56,592 bases of DNA, from positions 2,047,406 to 2,103,997 of the forward strand of contig NC_049983.1 of assembly GCF_000003815.2 (NCBI RefSeq), given 5' to 3'. A program made the translations under genes and the position numbers. Source of the stretch: Branchiostoma floridae. Taxonomy: Eukaryota > Chordata > Leptocardii > Amphioxiformes > Branchiostomatidae. Under the pieces are notes generated by a model. The model saw nothing but the letters and a program-made list of their open reading frames with translations, did no database searches and had not been told where the DNA came from. Positions 23,691 through 35,137 of the stretch are shown one piece after another; position 1 is the first letter of the stretch; the number at the start of each line of letters is the position of its first letter.

Positions 23691-23889
23691 TATGATTATT
23701 AGAGATAAGCATTTGCGCCTTAGCCAAACATAGCAATACAGGGAAATTGACGACGTCAGAATTATGTCATTTTATACGTCCTAAAATCATTATATATTAT
23801 TTCCATCATTCTCTGAAAATTTGGTGGCCATTTCATACGTGGTTTAAGAGTCACAAGAGTTAGAAAGGGCGGGCCTCGCCCCAGTCCCA

Positions 23890-24400
23890 GATTGACCAGT
23901 GCAACGGTACATGACTGTAACAAGAGGGTAACATATCATCCTCCGCCGCATTTTCAGCAACTCCATATGAGTACTGATCAACCCGGCTTCATGTTTAGGC
24001 ATAGACAAGAACAGACTCAGGAATGGAATAGCTTCCTCTATGTGTTTTTCATAAACTTTGAGAAGGTATTTGATCGCCTAGAAAACCCATAGACATTACG
24101 GCATTTTTACCAAAAATCAAGATCATCGAATCCCTGTATAAAAACCCTTCTGCAGGGTTATACATAAGAATGCTCTGATTGACCCTTTTTCAAGTAAACA
24201 TCGGAGTCAAACAAAGATGTATAATGTCCCCGCCACTCACTTCCCTTCCAATTGAAATTTTAATAAAATACCTTACAAGAGGTATGGAACAATACCCTAT
24301 ATGATGTTGATTACGCATATGATCGCGGCCCCCTCTCAAGTACACATGCCGATGCTAAAAAAATCCGAGCACCTTTTTTTCAGCACTATCGGTCATGTAG
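23890..24400 (+). pseudogene. Degenerate LINE reverse-transcriptase fragment
   Basis: Broken + frames contain RT phrases: EWNSFLYVFFINFEKVFDRL (a relative of the FIDFxKAFD block), then in other frames KIKIIESLYKNPSAGLYI and a relative of the GVKQG/PLLF block. Several stops and frameshifts separate them. It lies in the spacer between genes 1 and 2 and is unrelated in sequence to the LINE at 30750-34150. Confidence 0.6.
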
Positions 24401-25409
24401 ACGAGGGAAAAAAATAAAGTACTACGGAAAGAAGACTCGAAAATATACCGGCAACATTTGCGAACAAATACTGCATTTTTTTCAAACATCTTCCACACAA
24501 TGCAAAAATGGACTGTTCCAAAAGTGAATTCTATAAAACATCAAACCCCGTGCGAGAATGGCCTTTTAAAATGGATGTCACATACAATAACTCCGGTCGA
24601 AAATTGAATTTTAAAAATGCACCCCACGTGGGACTGGACTCTGCCAGTGGTGCCCTTTCTTCTAGCTGAATACAAGACGGGGATGGTATTGATTTGATTG
24701 ATGTGAATCACCGTGTGACTGATGCGGCTACTGAAAAGCCAATCTTATTTTCTGACAAGTTGATTGTAATTCATGAAGTAAACAGGGACAGTTACGCTAT
24801 TTTCATGAAAATAGGCTCATTTTGCAAGGACAGAGGGTGTCAAATATTCCAAGAATAATAGCGATTCCTTTTGTTGTGTAGTAGTGAAACGACTAATGTT
24901 TTGATCATCTCCCATTCACAAGTTTTTGTAGACAATGCCTACTGGAAAAGTGACGCTTGGCACAAAAATCTGTGAGCTTTCATGAATTTAGCAAACCTAA
25001 CCAGGAAAATACGAAGAAATACACTAAATTTCAAAAGTGGTATAGTGTTGCTAGGCCAGGAGTATAGTGGAGGGCCGCCTTTGTTCCATCCTATGGGGAG
25101 GAGCCTGTCGTACTCAAGCACAAGTCTCACGAGGACAACGTACTCTTTAATCCTGTCATCGACACTAATCCCCTGCTTTTTGAGATTGCCTTAAGAAACT
25201 CATCAACTTCTAGCGCCGGTAACTGTGAAAATTTACCTTGTTGTATTGTCAAAGCCGTAATGAAATAAATGAAGTCACCTCCAGGGGTGTATCAGAAATA
25301 ATGAACATGTCAAAATCATATTAACATAATTACACGTCGTGTTAATCAAGTGTAAGAAAAAGACAATTACAGGTAATTGAATTTCCTTGAATTTGAAACA
25401 CTACCTTAC
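24400..25409. other. Intergenic spacer, no gene seen
   Basis: ~24490-24680 carries a relative of the GGACTGTTCCAAAAGTG / TGGACTGGACT phrases of the divergent Helitron-like copies. Otherwise featureless, AT-rich. Confidence 0.5.
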
Positions 25410-25735
25410 GCTAGGGGCACAACCCACCGAACGTGCAAAAACGTGCTGTCTACGTGCCAAAACGTGGGCAATCTTTTGAAATCCGTAAGTTGTAAGTACA
25501 GCCTCTCCGTACGAAGTCTTAGGGAATCCGACGGATCTCGGCGCACGCAGACACACCGTAGAATTTTACGTGCAGGCAAACTTTGTGTGCCATTGGGCTG
25601 CGGATTCGCCCCCCGTACGTGCCAGTATGGGCGACGCGCCTACCATGTACCGCCTGAACGTTTTCAGAAATACATGGTGGACGCGTACGTGACCTCCCCA
25701 AAACACGTATGGCAGGTGGTGCCCTTCGCTTAAGA
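25410..25735. mobile_element. MITE with GGGCACMACC terminal inverted repeats
   Basis: Left end GCTAGGGGCACAACCCACC; the right end, reverse-complemented, GCGAAGGGCACCACCTGCC. Both lie beside TTA-containing sequence. The internal open frame (25377-25733) has no domain. A partial copy lies at 9357-9490 (GGGCACAACCCGCCG, CAAAACGTGGGTAATC). Confidence 0.6.
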
Positions 25736-26113
25736 CACCGTTCTGTCCACAAGGAGTCACACCCGTGAATTAGGTTTTTTCTGAAAATGAATTTCACAAG
25801 TTCATTTCGCCTGATACACCCCGGGCGACAATATTTCTTCATCTCATTACGGGTTCAACAATACATCAATGCATGGGTTACGTAATTACTTGCGCTAGAA
25901 GTTGATGAGTTTTCGCGTTGCTATGTAAGCCAACAATGTGACGTTCTGCAGTCTGGTAACCTCCAAGGTTTTAATCACTACCAACTCGAGTAGGCTGAAG
26001 ACAGGATGATGGCAGTGGAAGTGTCTGTTCGTTCTTAAAACTGAACAAAGACATTCTGGCAAGGAGTTGTGTTTATATTTTTTCCTTGTGAATTTGAAAG
26101 GTTTGTTTTGAAG

Positions 26114-26219
26114 ATGTTAGAGTTCAGGTTGACGTGCTCCATTCTTGCTGTGATGACGCTGGTTCTGTGCTGGGAGTTCGGCACGGCTCTGACCAGACAA
26201 GAGGCATCCGAGTTAGCCT
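26114..26219 (+). CDS. Signal-peptide exon, gene 2
   Basis: ATG opens a leader with a hydrophobic core (CSILAVMTLVLCWEFGTA), then LTRQEASELA, and ends phase 1 at GCCT|GTAAGT, a strong donor. This is a typical 24-26 residue signal peptide with Ala at the likely cleavage site. It is unrelated to the MSAWVF leader of gene 1. The start is the first ATG of the open frame and gives the complete leader. Confidence 0.75.
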
Positions 26220-26696
26220 GTAAGTACCAACTTCTTCGCGTCTAGTCAACGGCCATAGCTTAAACACTTCCGAATTCGTTTACAAACATCATATTTGGCA
26301 CCAATGTGCATCTGCCCACCAGATTTCCCAAATATTTTTCATTACCTTATGTTAGATCGATTTACTATGTGTTTTGTGCTATTGCCAGACCAAAGATACA
26401 GTCAAACCTGTTTTGGCGGCCACCTTTATATAGCGACCACCTGGCCACTGCGGTAACTTTTTGTCGGTCCCTTGGATTTTCCCCATTAACCTAAGGATTA
26501 AGGATTAATAAGACATAGTACGTATATGTATTTGACGAATTTCTATATGGAAATATATACAACGGATAAAGGTCAATTAGCGTTACAGCCATAAATACCA
26601 TTATCATTCTAACATAGGGTTTACAAATAAACATTTAATTTTTTTCACACATCAATGCACATGTAACGTAACGTAAGGTGTTCTCATCACTTACAG

Positions 26697-26801
26697 TGAA
26701 AATGATTGAGATACGCGAGAAAATCAGCGAAACCAACTCGATTGTGGCGAACGCCGGTCTGTCCCTCCAGTCTCTGGCGATAATAGGGCTTCAAGTTCCA
26801 A
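26697..26801 (+). CDS. Short helical exon, gene 2
   Basis: Acceptor CATCACTTACAG, donor A|GTAAGC, 105 nt, phase 1-1. Encodes LKMIEIREKISETNSIV then an apolar stretch LSLQSLAIIGLQVP, predicted by eye as an amphipathic helix that could form a short coiled coil and oligomerise the protein. Joined to the next exon it gives [13 protein letters not shown], a natural linker into a TSP1 repeat, which supports the splice. No family recognised. Confidence 0.65.
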
Positions 26802-26891
26802 GTAAGCGCGACGTTTATTCACTATCTCCACACAATAAAGGCAAGCTTAGCAATATTACATCGTTGAAACTGGAAGTAATCTAGATAAGGC

Positions 26892-27135
26892 AATCTGTAT
26901 AATATTGACATCTAATGTACTGTACACATTTACATCATTATTTCATAAATTGATCCGTTAAAAACGGCACAGAAACAAGTCGCACAAGGATTCCTGATCA
27001 AGGCCTAATTTTGGGGGGTTCCAATAATAAGGAATATCCTCGTGCGACTTGTCTCTGGGCCGTTTTTAACCACTTAAATTATGAAATGATGATGTAAATG
27101 TAGGAATACAGTGCGGTGTCAATATTATACAGATT
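26892..27135. mobile_element. Fold-back MITE, ~244 bp
   Basis: AATCTGTATAATATTGACA at 26892 reappears inverted at 27117-27135. Inner arms (ATTTACATCATTATTTCATA, GTTAAAAACGGC, ACAAGTCGCACAAGGAT) also match inverted copies, with a ~25-base centre rich in G and T. Arms are ~85-90% identical by eye. Non-coding, within gene 2's second intron. Confidence 0.85.
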
Positions 27136-27663
27136 ACAGACATTCTTTTATCGCTGTAATATTCCTTAGGGTGCCTTTATCGACCCGTTTACATGCACGT
27201 AAAGATTGTATTTAATGTGCCTTTCCGTAGGTACAGAAATAGACTTAAATGCACTTCTTCACGGTGCCTTTAGGGGTGACGCAACAATTAGCGCCTAGAG
27301 CCCACGGTGAGCGATCTTAAATAAAAATATGGCTTTTAACCATTGAAAAGCCTTTCTTGGTGGGATTTTATGGCATTTTGGGAGTGGCTGCGGTAGGAAA
27401 GACCCTACACTTGTTGAATTAGTTGTAAAAAATGATCTCTCAATCGAGGTGGTTTCCGCACCCCCCTGAAATAGTGGTACCGTCGCTGAATGCTGTTTTC
27501 AGCCAAATGGGCCATTCCATGGGCTCTAGTTAGGTTGATGTATCAAAAGACTAGCCGTATAGAAATTCTTGCAAATGAATTTAATTGCTGAGACTGGACA
27601 TAGTAAGCTATCATTTGAACGTAAGTTTGTATGGCTTCAATTTTTTATTCTTGAGATAATTGC

Positions 27664-27724
<61 letters not shown>

Positions 27725-28279
27725 TTGTTTCCTCAACTCTCCCATCGGATTGCATGTATTACTGGGGAAAATTCTAATGGTTGCGTCTCCCTTGAACACA
27801 ACGGAAAAGTTGCCTCTCCGCAACTAATAGACGCTTAAAGGCATCGTTAAGGCCACTATTTCTATATTCTTTACGGAAAATCTTGCTCGCAAAGCAATAT
27901 TGCGTTTCTTAAGACATTTCCGTAATCTTTTGACCACCTTTACACTTGATTTTTGTCACGATTTCCACACCTTTATGCGTCTTTTATTTTCGTTACAGGT
28001 GCCTTAAATTGCAACCCTCCCGCATCTTTACGTTGGCTTTATGTGTGTTGTGTGGCTTAAATCGGAAACTGTCCGCACCCTTTACGTAACCTTTATGTCT
28101 GATAGATGCTTAAAGTTATGACTTTCCGAATAGTTTACATTGTTTACTCGTGCCTTTCCGCATTTTAATATGGTTTGAATTATACCTACTGGATATTTGT
28201 GGTTTCATCGTCTAGACTATCTTTTAATTCTTATTGTTGACTTGACGTGCTCGACCAAGGGATCAATCGGTGTCTGTCA
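27136..28279. other. Intron sequence with degenerate CTTTACG phrases
   Basis: ~27150-27260 and ~27840-28150 repeatedly use variants of GGTGCCTTTA and CTTTACGTAACCTTTATG, suggesting a decayed repetitive element. A (TA)n tract splits it. No exon recognised. Confidence 0.5.
27666..27721. repeat. (AT)n microsatellite, ~56 bp
   Basis: Uninterrupted AT dinucleotide run; expected to vary in length between individuals. Confidence 0.95.
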
Positions 28280-28690
28280 CCAGCGGTGCCTAAGCATTTG
28301 CACGAACTCTATGAGATTCGTACGAACAATATGTGATACGCACAAATCACTATGTGAAAACGCACGAACCTTATGGAAATCACACGAATCACTATGTCAA
28401 AACGTACGAACCTTATGTGATTCACACGAATCCCTTTGTCAAACACACGAACCTTATGCGACTTGCACGAACCTTATGCGAAACCGGCTGACCACCGCCG
28501 TGTCACGTGATATCGCGTAATTCGCATAAGGTTCGTGCAAATCGCATAAGGTTCGTACGCTTAGATGTGTACGCATAGTGTTCCGTGTGATTTTCAAAAG
28601 GTTCGTGCGTTTTCGCATAGTGATTCGTGCGTATCACATAATGTCCGTAGAATGTAACAAGGTTCGTGCAAATGCTTAGGCACCCCTGGT
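28280..28690. mobile_element. ~410-bp fold-back element built of CGAACCTTATG units
   Basis: Ends are inverted copies of ACCAGSGGTGCCTAAGCATT continuing through TGCACGAAC. The left half carries seven or so direct copies of a ~23-base unit (CGCACGAACCTTATG and variants); the right half carries their inverse (CATAAGGTTCGTGCG). The whole would form one long hairpin with internally repetitive arms. No coding capacity. Confidence 0.85.
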
Positions 28691-28795
28691 CACCCTTACT
28701 CGAAACTGCGCTACATTCAAGTCCACAATTTGGAGTCCAGTGTCGGAAATGCCGCTGAGATTCCCGAAGACGGTTACTGGTTCTCCCCCTAGCGG

Positions 28796-29101
28796 CTACC
28801 CTGAATTCATCCTGAATTCACCATGAAATGTTAAAAGATCTCCAACATACTCTGTTCCTGCAAGTCGTACTACTAGGTTTATCTTCGTTCCGTCGGAATA
28901 CATAAGTGGTAAATTCTCGCCGATAATCTGTGTGTTCAAGCGGGTCCAAAATTGTTTCATGACTTGTCTCGGAACAGACGAATTGCAAAAAAAAATCCCT
29001 TCTGATTCTGGCATAAACGTTAGGTTGTGGAAACGAAGGTTATAAGTTTTAAGATGGTCCACCTGGCAATTTTCGTCGGTACAGCAGCAATGTTGGAATT
29101 T
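28796..29101 (-). other. Unrecognised open frame, candidate exon or relic
   Basis: The frame reads FQHCCCTDENCQVDHLKTYN upstream of any start and stays open ~100 codons to VRLAGTEYVGDLLTFHGEF. It contains five cysteines and no low-complexity bias. It is antisense to gene 2 inside an intron. No start, splice pair or family could be established; it may be a retrogene or transposon relic, or chance. Confidence 0.2.
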
Positions 29102-29579
29102 TTCTGCGTTTGTTTATGGGCAATATAACTCGACAAGATGCCAATTGATCTTCATGAAATTCGGAAGTTGAGTAGTTGTTATGAAAAAGAAGACTAAGTG
29201 TGACAATGGGTCACCTGTTATTTCCCTTCGGTTCTGAAGCGAGCTGACTGTGTTTGTTATCGATAAGCCTTGGATGGATGCTGATGATATTTGATAGAGG
29301 TGGATATAGGTCGGGAAAACAAATGTCAAGTTTTGTAATGCGCTTTCTAGCGGTGAGTTACAGTACTGCAGCGGAGCTTCAAAGTTGGAGGTCTAATTTT
29401 CTGCAAGTGCGAGGTTCATGATCCATTAGTAGTTGATAGTTATTGGGATAGAAAGTAAATTGTGTAACTTTTGGCGACCTAGCAACTCGTTTGGAAATAT
29501 TAAATGCATTGAGCATTTTCGTTTTAAAAGTTTTGACAAACAAATTTCTTAACCTATGCTTGGAGATGTATCCTTGACC

Positions 29580-29762
29580 GGAGTTCCTTTACGCACTTAC
29601 GGTACTTTCCATTTCGCACTTTCGGTACTTTCCTTTTCGTTTCTTTTCGTTCCTTTTTACTCCCTTTCGTTCCTTTTTGCTCATTTTCGTTCCTTTTCTT
29701 TCCTTTTCGCTCCTTTTCGTTGCACTTCGTTTCTTTTTGTTCCTTTTTGCACTTTCGGTAGA
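29580..29762. repeat. Pyrimidine-rich TTCCTTTTCG degenerate array
   Basis: A ~180-bp polypyrimidine stretch of 10-12-base variants (TTCGTTCCTTTT, TTCGCTCCTTTT). It begins and ends with the phrase GCACTTTCGGTA in similar form, suggesting a slippage-expanded unit. Confidence 0.75.
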
Positions 29763-30014
29763 CCCTCATTGACAGTCGGGCAGCCCATGGGCTGGCAGGC
29801 TCGCCCTGCCTTGACCCCTGCCACCGGGTGGCAGTCACTATAACACTCTAGCAGGATTATTTGGAAGGAAAATAACTGAGGATAGGTTGATCCCTTGTGT
29901 TTATAATTGATTGTTAGTAGTTTTTGTAAGTGTTTAAACAATTCTGATTTCTAAGTAAACACTGGAAGCTTCTACTTGCCAGTCGTATGAGTTTTTTCTC
30001 TGCTTTCCATGTAG

Positions 30015-30188
30015 TTGATGGCGGCTGGTCTGACTGGAGCCCATGGTCTGACTGCAGCGTGACGTGTGGAGTCGGTACGCAGACTCGGGACCGAAGCTGC
30101 ACCAATCCGGAACCAGAGCACGGCGGGGCGGAGTGTGATGGAGATACTCAGGAGACACAACAGTGCGACACGGGAGTTTTCTGTCCAG
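30015..30188 (+). CDS. Thrombospondin type-1 repeat 1, gene 2
   Basis: Acceptor CTTTCCATGTAG, donor CCAG|GTATCC, 174 nt, phase 1-1. Complete TSP1 repeat: [44 protein letters not shown], six cysteines. WSDWSPW holds the tryptophan ladder and WxxW C-mannosylation motif; CSVTCG holds the Thr of the O-fucosylation consensus. TSP1 repeats bind glycosaminoglycans and matrix proteins in secreted or surface proteins. Confidence 0.96.
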
Positions 30189-30749
30189 GTATCCTCAAGT
30201 TCTTTAGTTGTACTTGTATTTCTAAGGTGTCAGTTCAGTTCAGTTCATCTTTGGAGAGGTGACACCATCGTCTCCACATGTTCCTGTCTAGCATGATCGA
30301 ACGGAGCTCGCCGGCCTGCAAACCCGTGTCCTCGAGCAGTAGGCCACATTGCAGTATTTCCTATGCATATTCTTTACAATGGGGATCATGGGAGAAAGAG
30401 GCTGTCAAAAATCACCTACCTGACTTTTATAACATGAAAAACTCACATTGACATGGTTGTCCGCCCTCTAAAGATTAATTTGACGAAAAAAAAGGGGAAA
30501 AAATACGGTGGAATCATGTTACACGATATCAAAACATGGGGTGGTGACCTTTTGACCCCTTGTCACAGCCTGAAACAGCACCAAAACACCTAACTTCTTA
30601 AGCCTACTGCATCCACAGATATTGCTACAACTCTGTTTTTCAACACAATATAAGTTTAAAACCCTTACCTGTAATATGCAGCTCCAAAATTCAAACATAT
30701 CCCAAGAAAAAACATTTCTACAGCCACTTTTGTCAAGGGTACACAACCA

Positions 30750-33700
30750 TTTTGAGTAGGCTGGAAGTGGGTCATCTGCGCAACTCCGGAAATACCAAAG
30801 TTTACCCAGTAGCTTCCTGACTATGACCGAAGGCGACGCCTGCGCGGCTGTCCCGGTTCCCAAAGAAGGACCTCTCCTGCCATTTCCTCATGGCGCACCA
30901 CGTGCCCTGCCAAACGCAATCTTCGGCTGCGGACAACCGCCGATATTTGTGGCAGGGGACCGTAAAGTAATTTGTTGGAGATGTTGCTCCTCCATTAAAC
31001 GTCAAGGGCAGCACAAAGTAGGCGGGTGTAGTTCCCATCAAGTTGTGTACATAGAGATTTTGTTAGAGTCCAGGAGTTAGCTCTATAGAGGAGAATTGTT
31101 TCAACGCATGTCTTGAAGACTTTGAATTTTGTAGATTTTGGTATTGGGGTTTTCCAAACTTTTGTTAGGGCATTGGAAGCACCCCATGCTTGTGCAATAC
31201 GACACTTCACATCACGTGCGGTGTTGCCACAGCTGCCAAGGTACTTAAAATCTCCCACTTGTTCTATGGTAGAGCCATCACTAGTCTGTCGAGGGTCGGA
31301 CCTAGGTTGTGGTTTAAGGTGCATGTACTTGGTCTTAAGTGCATTCAGACAGAGACCAATTTCCTTGGTGGCGTGATCTACCCTGTACAAGAGCTCTTGG
31401 GCAGCCTTGATTGTGTCCTCTAGGAGACAAATATCATCGGGAAAGTCCTGGTCCGGTAGAACCATGGCTGGATGGTGAGAACTCTGTCTTCTCTTTAATG
31501 TGATCCCATCACTCGACCTGACTGCTTTCACGGTGGTCAAATTCGGGCTCAAAACCTCCCATGTCCAGCCGAATTCGAACGTTCTTCCATGATGTTCCAT
31601 CTGCCGTAATTCGAACCAAACCCGTGTTCTATTTACTATAGGTCATCTGCGGTCATTGCGGGTAAAACAGTGCTTTCTGGCCCCTTTTCCCCCAACTACC
31701 TTGAACCAGGCAAAAAATAGAGTTTTTCACCAATATAAACAATTTTCTGGAAAGTATATCTACGCTGTCACTTTTTGGGGGTTCTGTAATATGTAACAAA
31801 GCTACTGGCGCTTTTGTTGGTGACCTTGTGCATTATTAGTGTTGGTTACACCGGTATCAATTACACCCTCCCGCTCTCCGTGTGGCATGACATACGTGCA
31901 ACATCGTTTAAGATCTCGACTAAGAAGACTTCAAATTAAGTCATTGACGGCTCAAAATGACCGCAACGGTTTTGCCGAGATTTCTGTTTTTGGGATTTTT
32001 AAAAAATGGCTCCGATTTTGAATTATCGGTAATTAAGTGCGAATAATGCCATTTTTACGCATATTTTCGACTGTAACTTTGCTTAAAATAAAAAAATAGA
32101 AAATCCCAAAAACAGAAAGTTTTATTTTACTTATAGATGACGAAAAATATAAAAATTGAGAACTTTCGATGACACATGCGGCTCATCTTATCAAGAGTTT
32201 GGTCAAATTAAAGGCCTTCCTCAAAACAGGAAATAACAGTCTTTTGAAGCAAAATCTATACAAAACAGCTATTTAAATTGAAATGACAAGATTCAAAGTA
32301 TGTAAAATTGCTAATTTGATCTTTTTTAAAAGTCATTTTCACTGTCATAACAGATTATTTATCTTCATATATTTTACGGTTAGCCAATAGTAGACCTCAT
32401 GTAACCCGATACTCCGTCGAACGCGCATAGAAACGGGAAAGAATACCCTAGCAACCGACCGCCGTGTTTGCGTAATGCATAGTCTAAAACGACTATGAAC
32501 AAAAAAGGTGCTAGGGGGTCTCCTGTAGTACGCCCGTGTTAATGTCAAAGGTATCCGTTTCTCCTTCTGGTGTGAGGACGGTAGCTTTGGTGGCACTGAC
32601 TAACGTGGGAGGCAAGCCGTACGCCAGCAGTATCTTGATCATGGTGTAACGGTTGATGGAGTCACATGTCGATTAAAAAAAGGACTGCTTCCTTTTGATG
32701 GTTCTGGACTTCTTCTACAAATTCGGCGAATAGCCTGAATCTAAAGTGGACCGAGAAGGGCGGAAGCCATTCTGGTTTGGGCGCAAGATCTTGTCTATCA
32801 CTGGTCTCAATCTGTTCAGTAGGAGACGACTGTACACCTTGGCAGCCACTTGTGTCAAGGAGATGCCTATAGTTGTCAGGGAGAGTGAGATTTCCCTTCT
32901 TTGGGATGGGGACCATACCTGAAAGACCCCACTCGGCGGGTCTGTGACCAGACAGTGTTTGATTGCAGAAGTAGGTGAGATGCTCAGTGATCTTTGGAAT
33001 CTTCCACAGTTCGACAGGTCCCATGGGCCTTTCCTGTTCGCATCTGGCTGAGTGCTGAGTCTACTTCCTCCTGGGAGAAGGGGCTGCAGTTGATGCTGAA
33101 GTTAGTGTCAAACACTGGTGTGATGTCTGGTCCAACTCCAGCGTGAGGTGTGTCTGGTGCAAGGAGCTTGGAAAAGTGTTTTTCCAGGCCTCGAGTCTAC
33201 CTTCGCCTTGTATAAATGTGACGCCTGACCTCTTTCCCGACAGCTCGCGTAACAACTTCCAAGCCTTCACGTGATCTACAGTAGAACCTGATTCAAAAGC
33301 TTGGAGTGTGTGCAGCACACGATTGTCCTCCCACTTGTCGTACGACTGCTTGAGCTGAGTTTGGGCTGCCTGGAGGTTCTTTGTGGCAGAGCGGAGGGTG
33401 GCCCGTCGATCGGCCGTCACCTTATGGCAGGTCGCGAGGAAGTTTCCGTGGTAGCTTCTCTTTGCCGACTTTGTTGCATATTCTGACAAATTCAGAATAT
33501 GTTCCCTGATTTTCTGGCAGCCGAAAAAAAAAGTGGGAGATCGTAGAGTCTATACAATTTTCCAGTTCAGGGTCATCCCTTAAGGCTCGCAAATATAGTT
33601 TTTTACGAGGAAGAATTTTGGGAAATCGAACACTGAGGCGAATCTTGGTGGAAACGATTCTATGATCAGAGCCAATGGGATTGGCAGAGTTGAATGCTTG

Positions 33701-34150
33701 GCAGTCTCTGACACTTTTCTCCATCTCTTTCTGTACAGGCAAAAGTCAATTTGGGCCAAGGTACCCCGCAGGGATCGCCATGTCCACAGTCTCTTTTTTT
33801 TGGCTTCTGAAAAGCCGTGTTTCCCACTATAAGGTTGTGTTGGTGGGTGAAATCCATGAGGTATTCTCCGTTTCGGTTTGAGTTATTGTACAACTTCCCC
33901 TCTATCCTGGCGTTAAAATCACCCCCACATTGATCAACATGGATTTCATGGTTGTGGTCTGGACAAAGTTGCTCAGGATAGTGAAAAACTCGGCAGTCTC
34001 AGACTCTGACCTCTCATTGTGGGGAGCATGGCATGACAGTATGACAACCTTTGGGTTGCTCCTAATGACCATAGCGACTGCTCAGTCTGAAATTTTTCTC
34101 ACGGATGAGACTAGCGGTAAGAGAGAGGAACTCACCAAAATGCCCACAAG
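30750..34150 (-). pseudogene. Broken LINE (endonuclease + reverse transcriptase)
   Basis: Reading the minus strand: endonuclease phrases (LSCHAPHNERSE, GGDFNARIEG near 33905, SDHRIVSTKIRLS near 33660), a linker (33489-33061), RT blocks (GMVPIPKKGNLTLPDNYR near 32900; GVLQGDPLAPFLFIVVLDYA near 32500), then FPDDICLLED (relative of FADD, Ala to Pro), and QVGDFKYLGSC. Frameshifts and stops break it. It is a non-LTR retrotransposon that nearly fills the intron between the TSP1 exons. A 938-bp element is inserted in the RT region. Confidence 0.85.
31529..32466. mobile_element. CACGG-ended DNA element, copy 1, nested in LINE
   Basis: Terminal inverted repeats CACGGTGGTC / GACCGCCGTG, 938 bp, flanked by TTT on both sides (31526-31528, 32467-32469). 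Three-base target duplication and CAC-type ends recall the CACTA/CMC group. Removing the element plus one TTT restores the LINE frame (LRKAVRSS). It contains an internal inverted phrase TGTTTTTGGGATTTTT / AAAATCCCAAAAACAGA. No transposase frame. Copy 2 is at 48160. Confidence 0.85.
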
Positions 34151-34439
34151 GTGTCAACTTTGAATTATTCACGTTATCAATGGAAAACCAAAGATACAGA
34201 GTGCATACGCCTTTTCAAATCATGTAATCATTTTATCAAACATTTTGGATAAACACTTTCAAACCTGCATGAAAACATTATGATCATAATAAAACTAAAT
34301 TTATTTATAGCATCTATCTGTCCTTTTAGCTAGCCCTCTTTAAGCTCTTGACAAGAAACATTAGAATTTTCTTCTAGTAGTCGCATCGAAAACCTTTATC
34401 TTTAGCTTATTCTATACTAATTTTTTCTTTTTAATGTAG

Positions 34440-34613
34440 TTGATGGCGGCTTGTCTGACTGGAGCGCATGGTCTGGCTGCAGCGTGACGTGTGGAGTCGG
34501 TACGCAGACAAGGCACCGAAGCTGCACCAATCCCGCACCAGCTCACGGCGGGGCGGGGTGTCATGGATATACTGACGGAACACAACAATGCAACACGGGA
34601 GTTTCCTGTCCAG
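34440..34613 (+). CDS. Thrombospondin type-1 repeat 2, gene 2
   Basis: Acceptor TTTTTAATGTAG, donor CCAG|GTAACT, 174 nt, phase 1-1. [44 protein letters not shown], six cysteines. The first tryptophan of the ladder is Leu (TGG to TTG), leaving DWSAW as the WxxW site; the O-fucose consensus CSVTCG is intact. About 85% identical to repeat 1 at DNA level by eye, so it is a recent duplicate. Confidence 0.96.
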
Positions 34614-35137
34614 GTAACTTCAAGTTCTATTGTTGTATTCGTATTTCTAAGGTGTCATCTTCGATAAACCTATAATGTCAATAGCAAAGCAAAATATACA
34701 CAATTCATATGCCGTTTTGTTGAATATTTTGGATGAGACCTTTAAAATCTGCCTGAAAGCACTGTGACCATAGTCATACTGTTTATGGCATTTATGTGCC
34801 ATTTTAGCCAGCCATATTCAAAGTAATCCTTTGATAAGAAAAATCAATTTTTTTCCTTTTGTCTCGTCCTTTCCTAGATATATTGAAAAGCTGTATTTTT
34901 AGTTTGTAATAAACTAATTGACGTCGTCAAGAAGGTTATAGAAACGGTTATGAGATGGTGTGGGTCTGAATGTAGGTCAAGAGCATAACTAGAAAACCTG
35001 TAAAGGGATTTTCATGTAATTTTGAGTAGCAGCTATAAAAACAAAGGTCAAGTTAGAAATGGTCTACCTGGCATTTTCCCCTAGAGCCCCCCCCCCTTAT
35101 GTAAAGTGAGCTCAAAGGTAACTTAAATATACTATTA
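34614..35137. other. Intron, no gene seen
   Basis: ~34680-34880 is a diverged copy of ~34200-34400 in front of TSP1-2 (CCGTTTTGTTGAATATTTTGG, AACCTGCATGAAAAC-like, CATTTTAGCCAGCC), so flanking DNA was duplicated with the TSP1 exon. Poly-C at 35088. Confidence 0.55.

Noticed and set aside
28280-28690. CRISPR-like direct repeats
   Set aside because: Units are degenerate, spacers are irregular, and the whole is an inverted fold-back in a eukaryotic intron.
30823-31080. Plus-strand frames opposite the LINE
   Set aside because: Shadows of the antisense reverse-transcriptase remnant.
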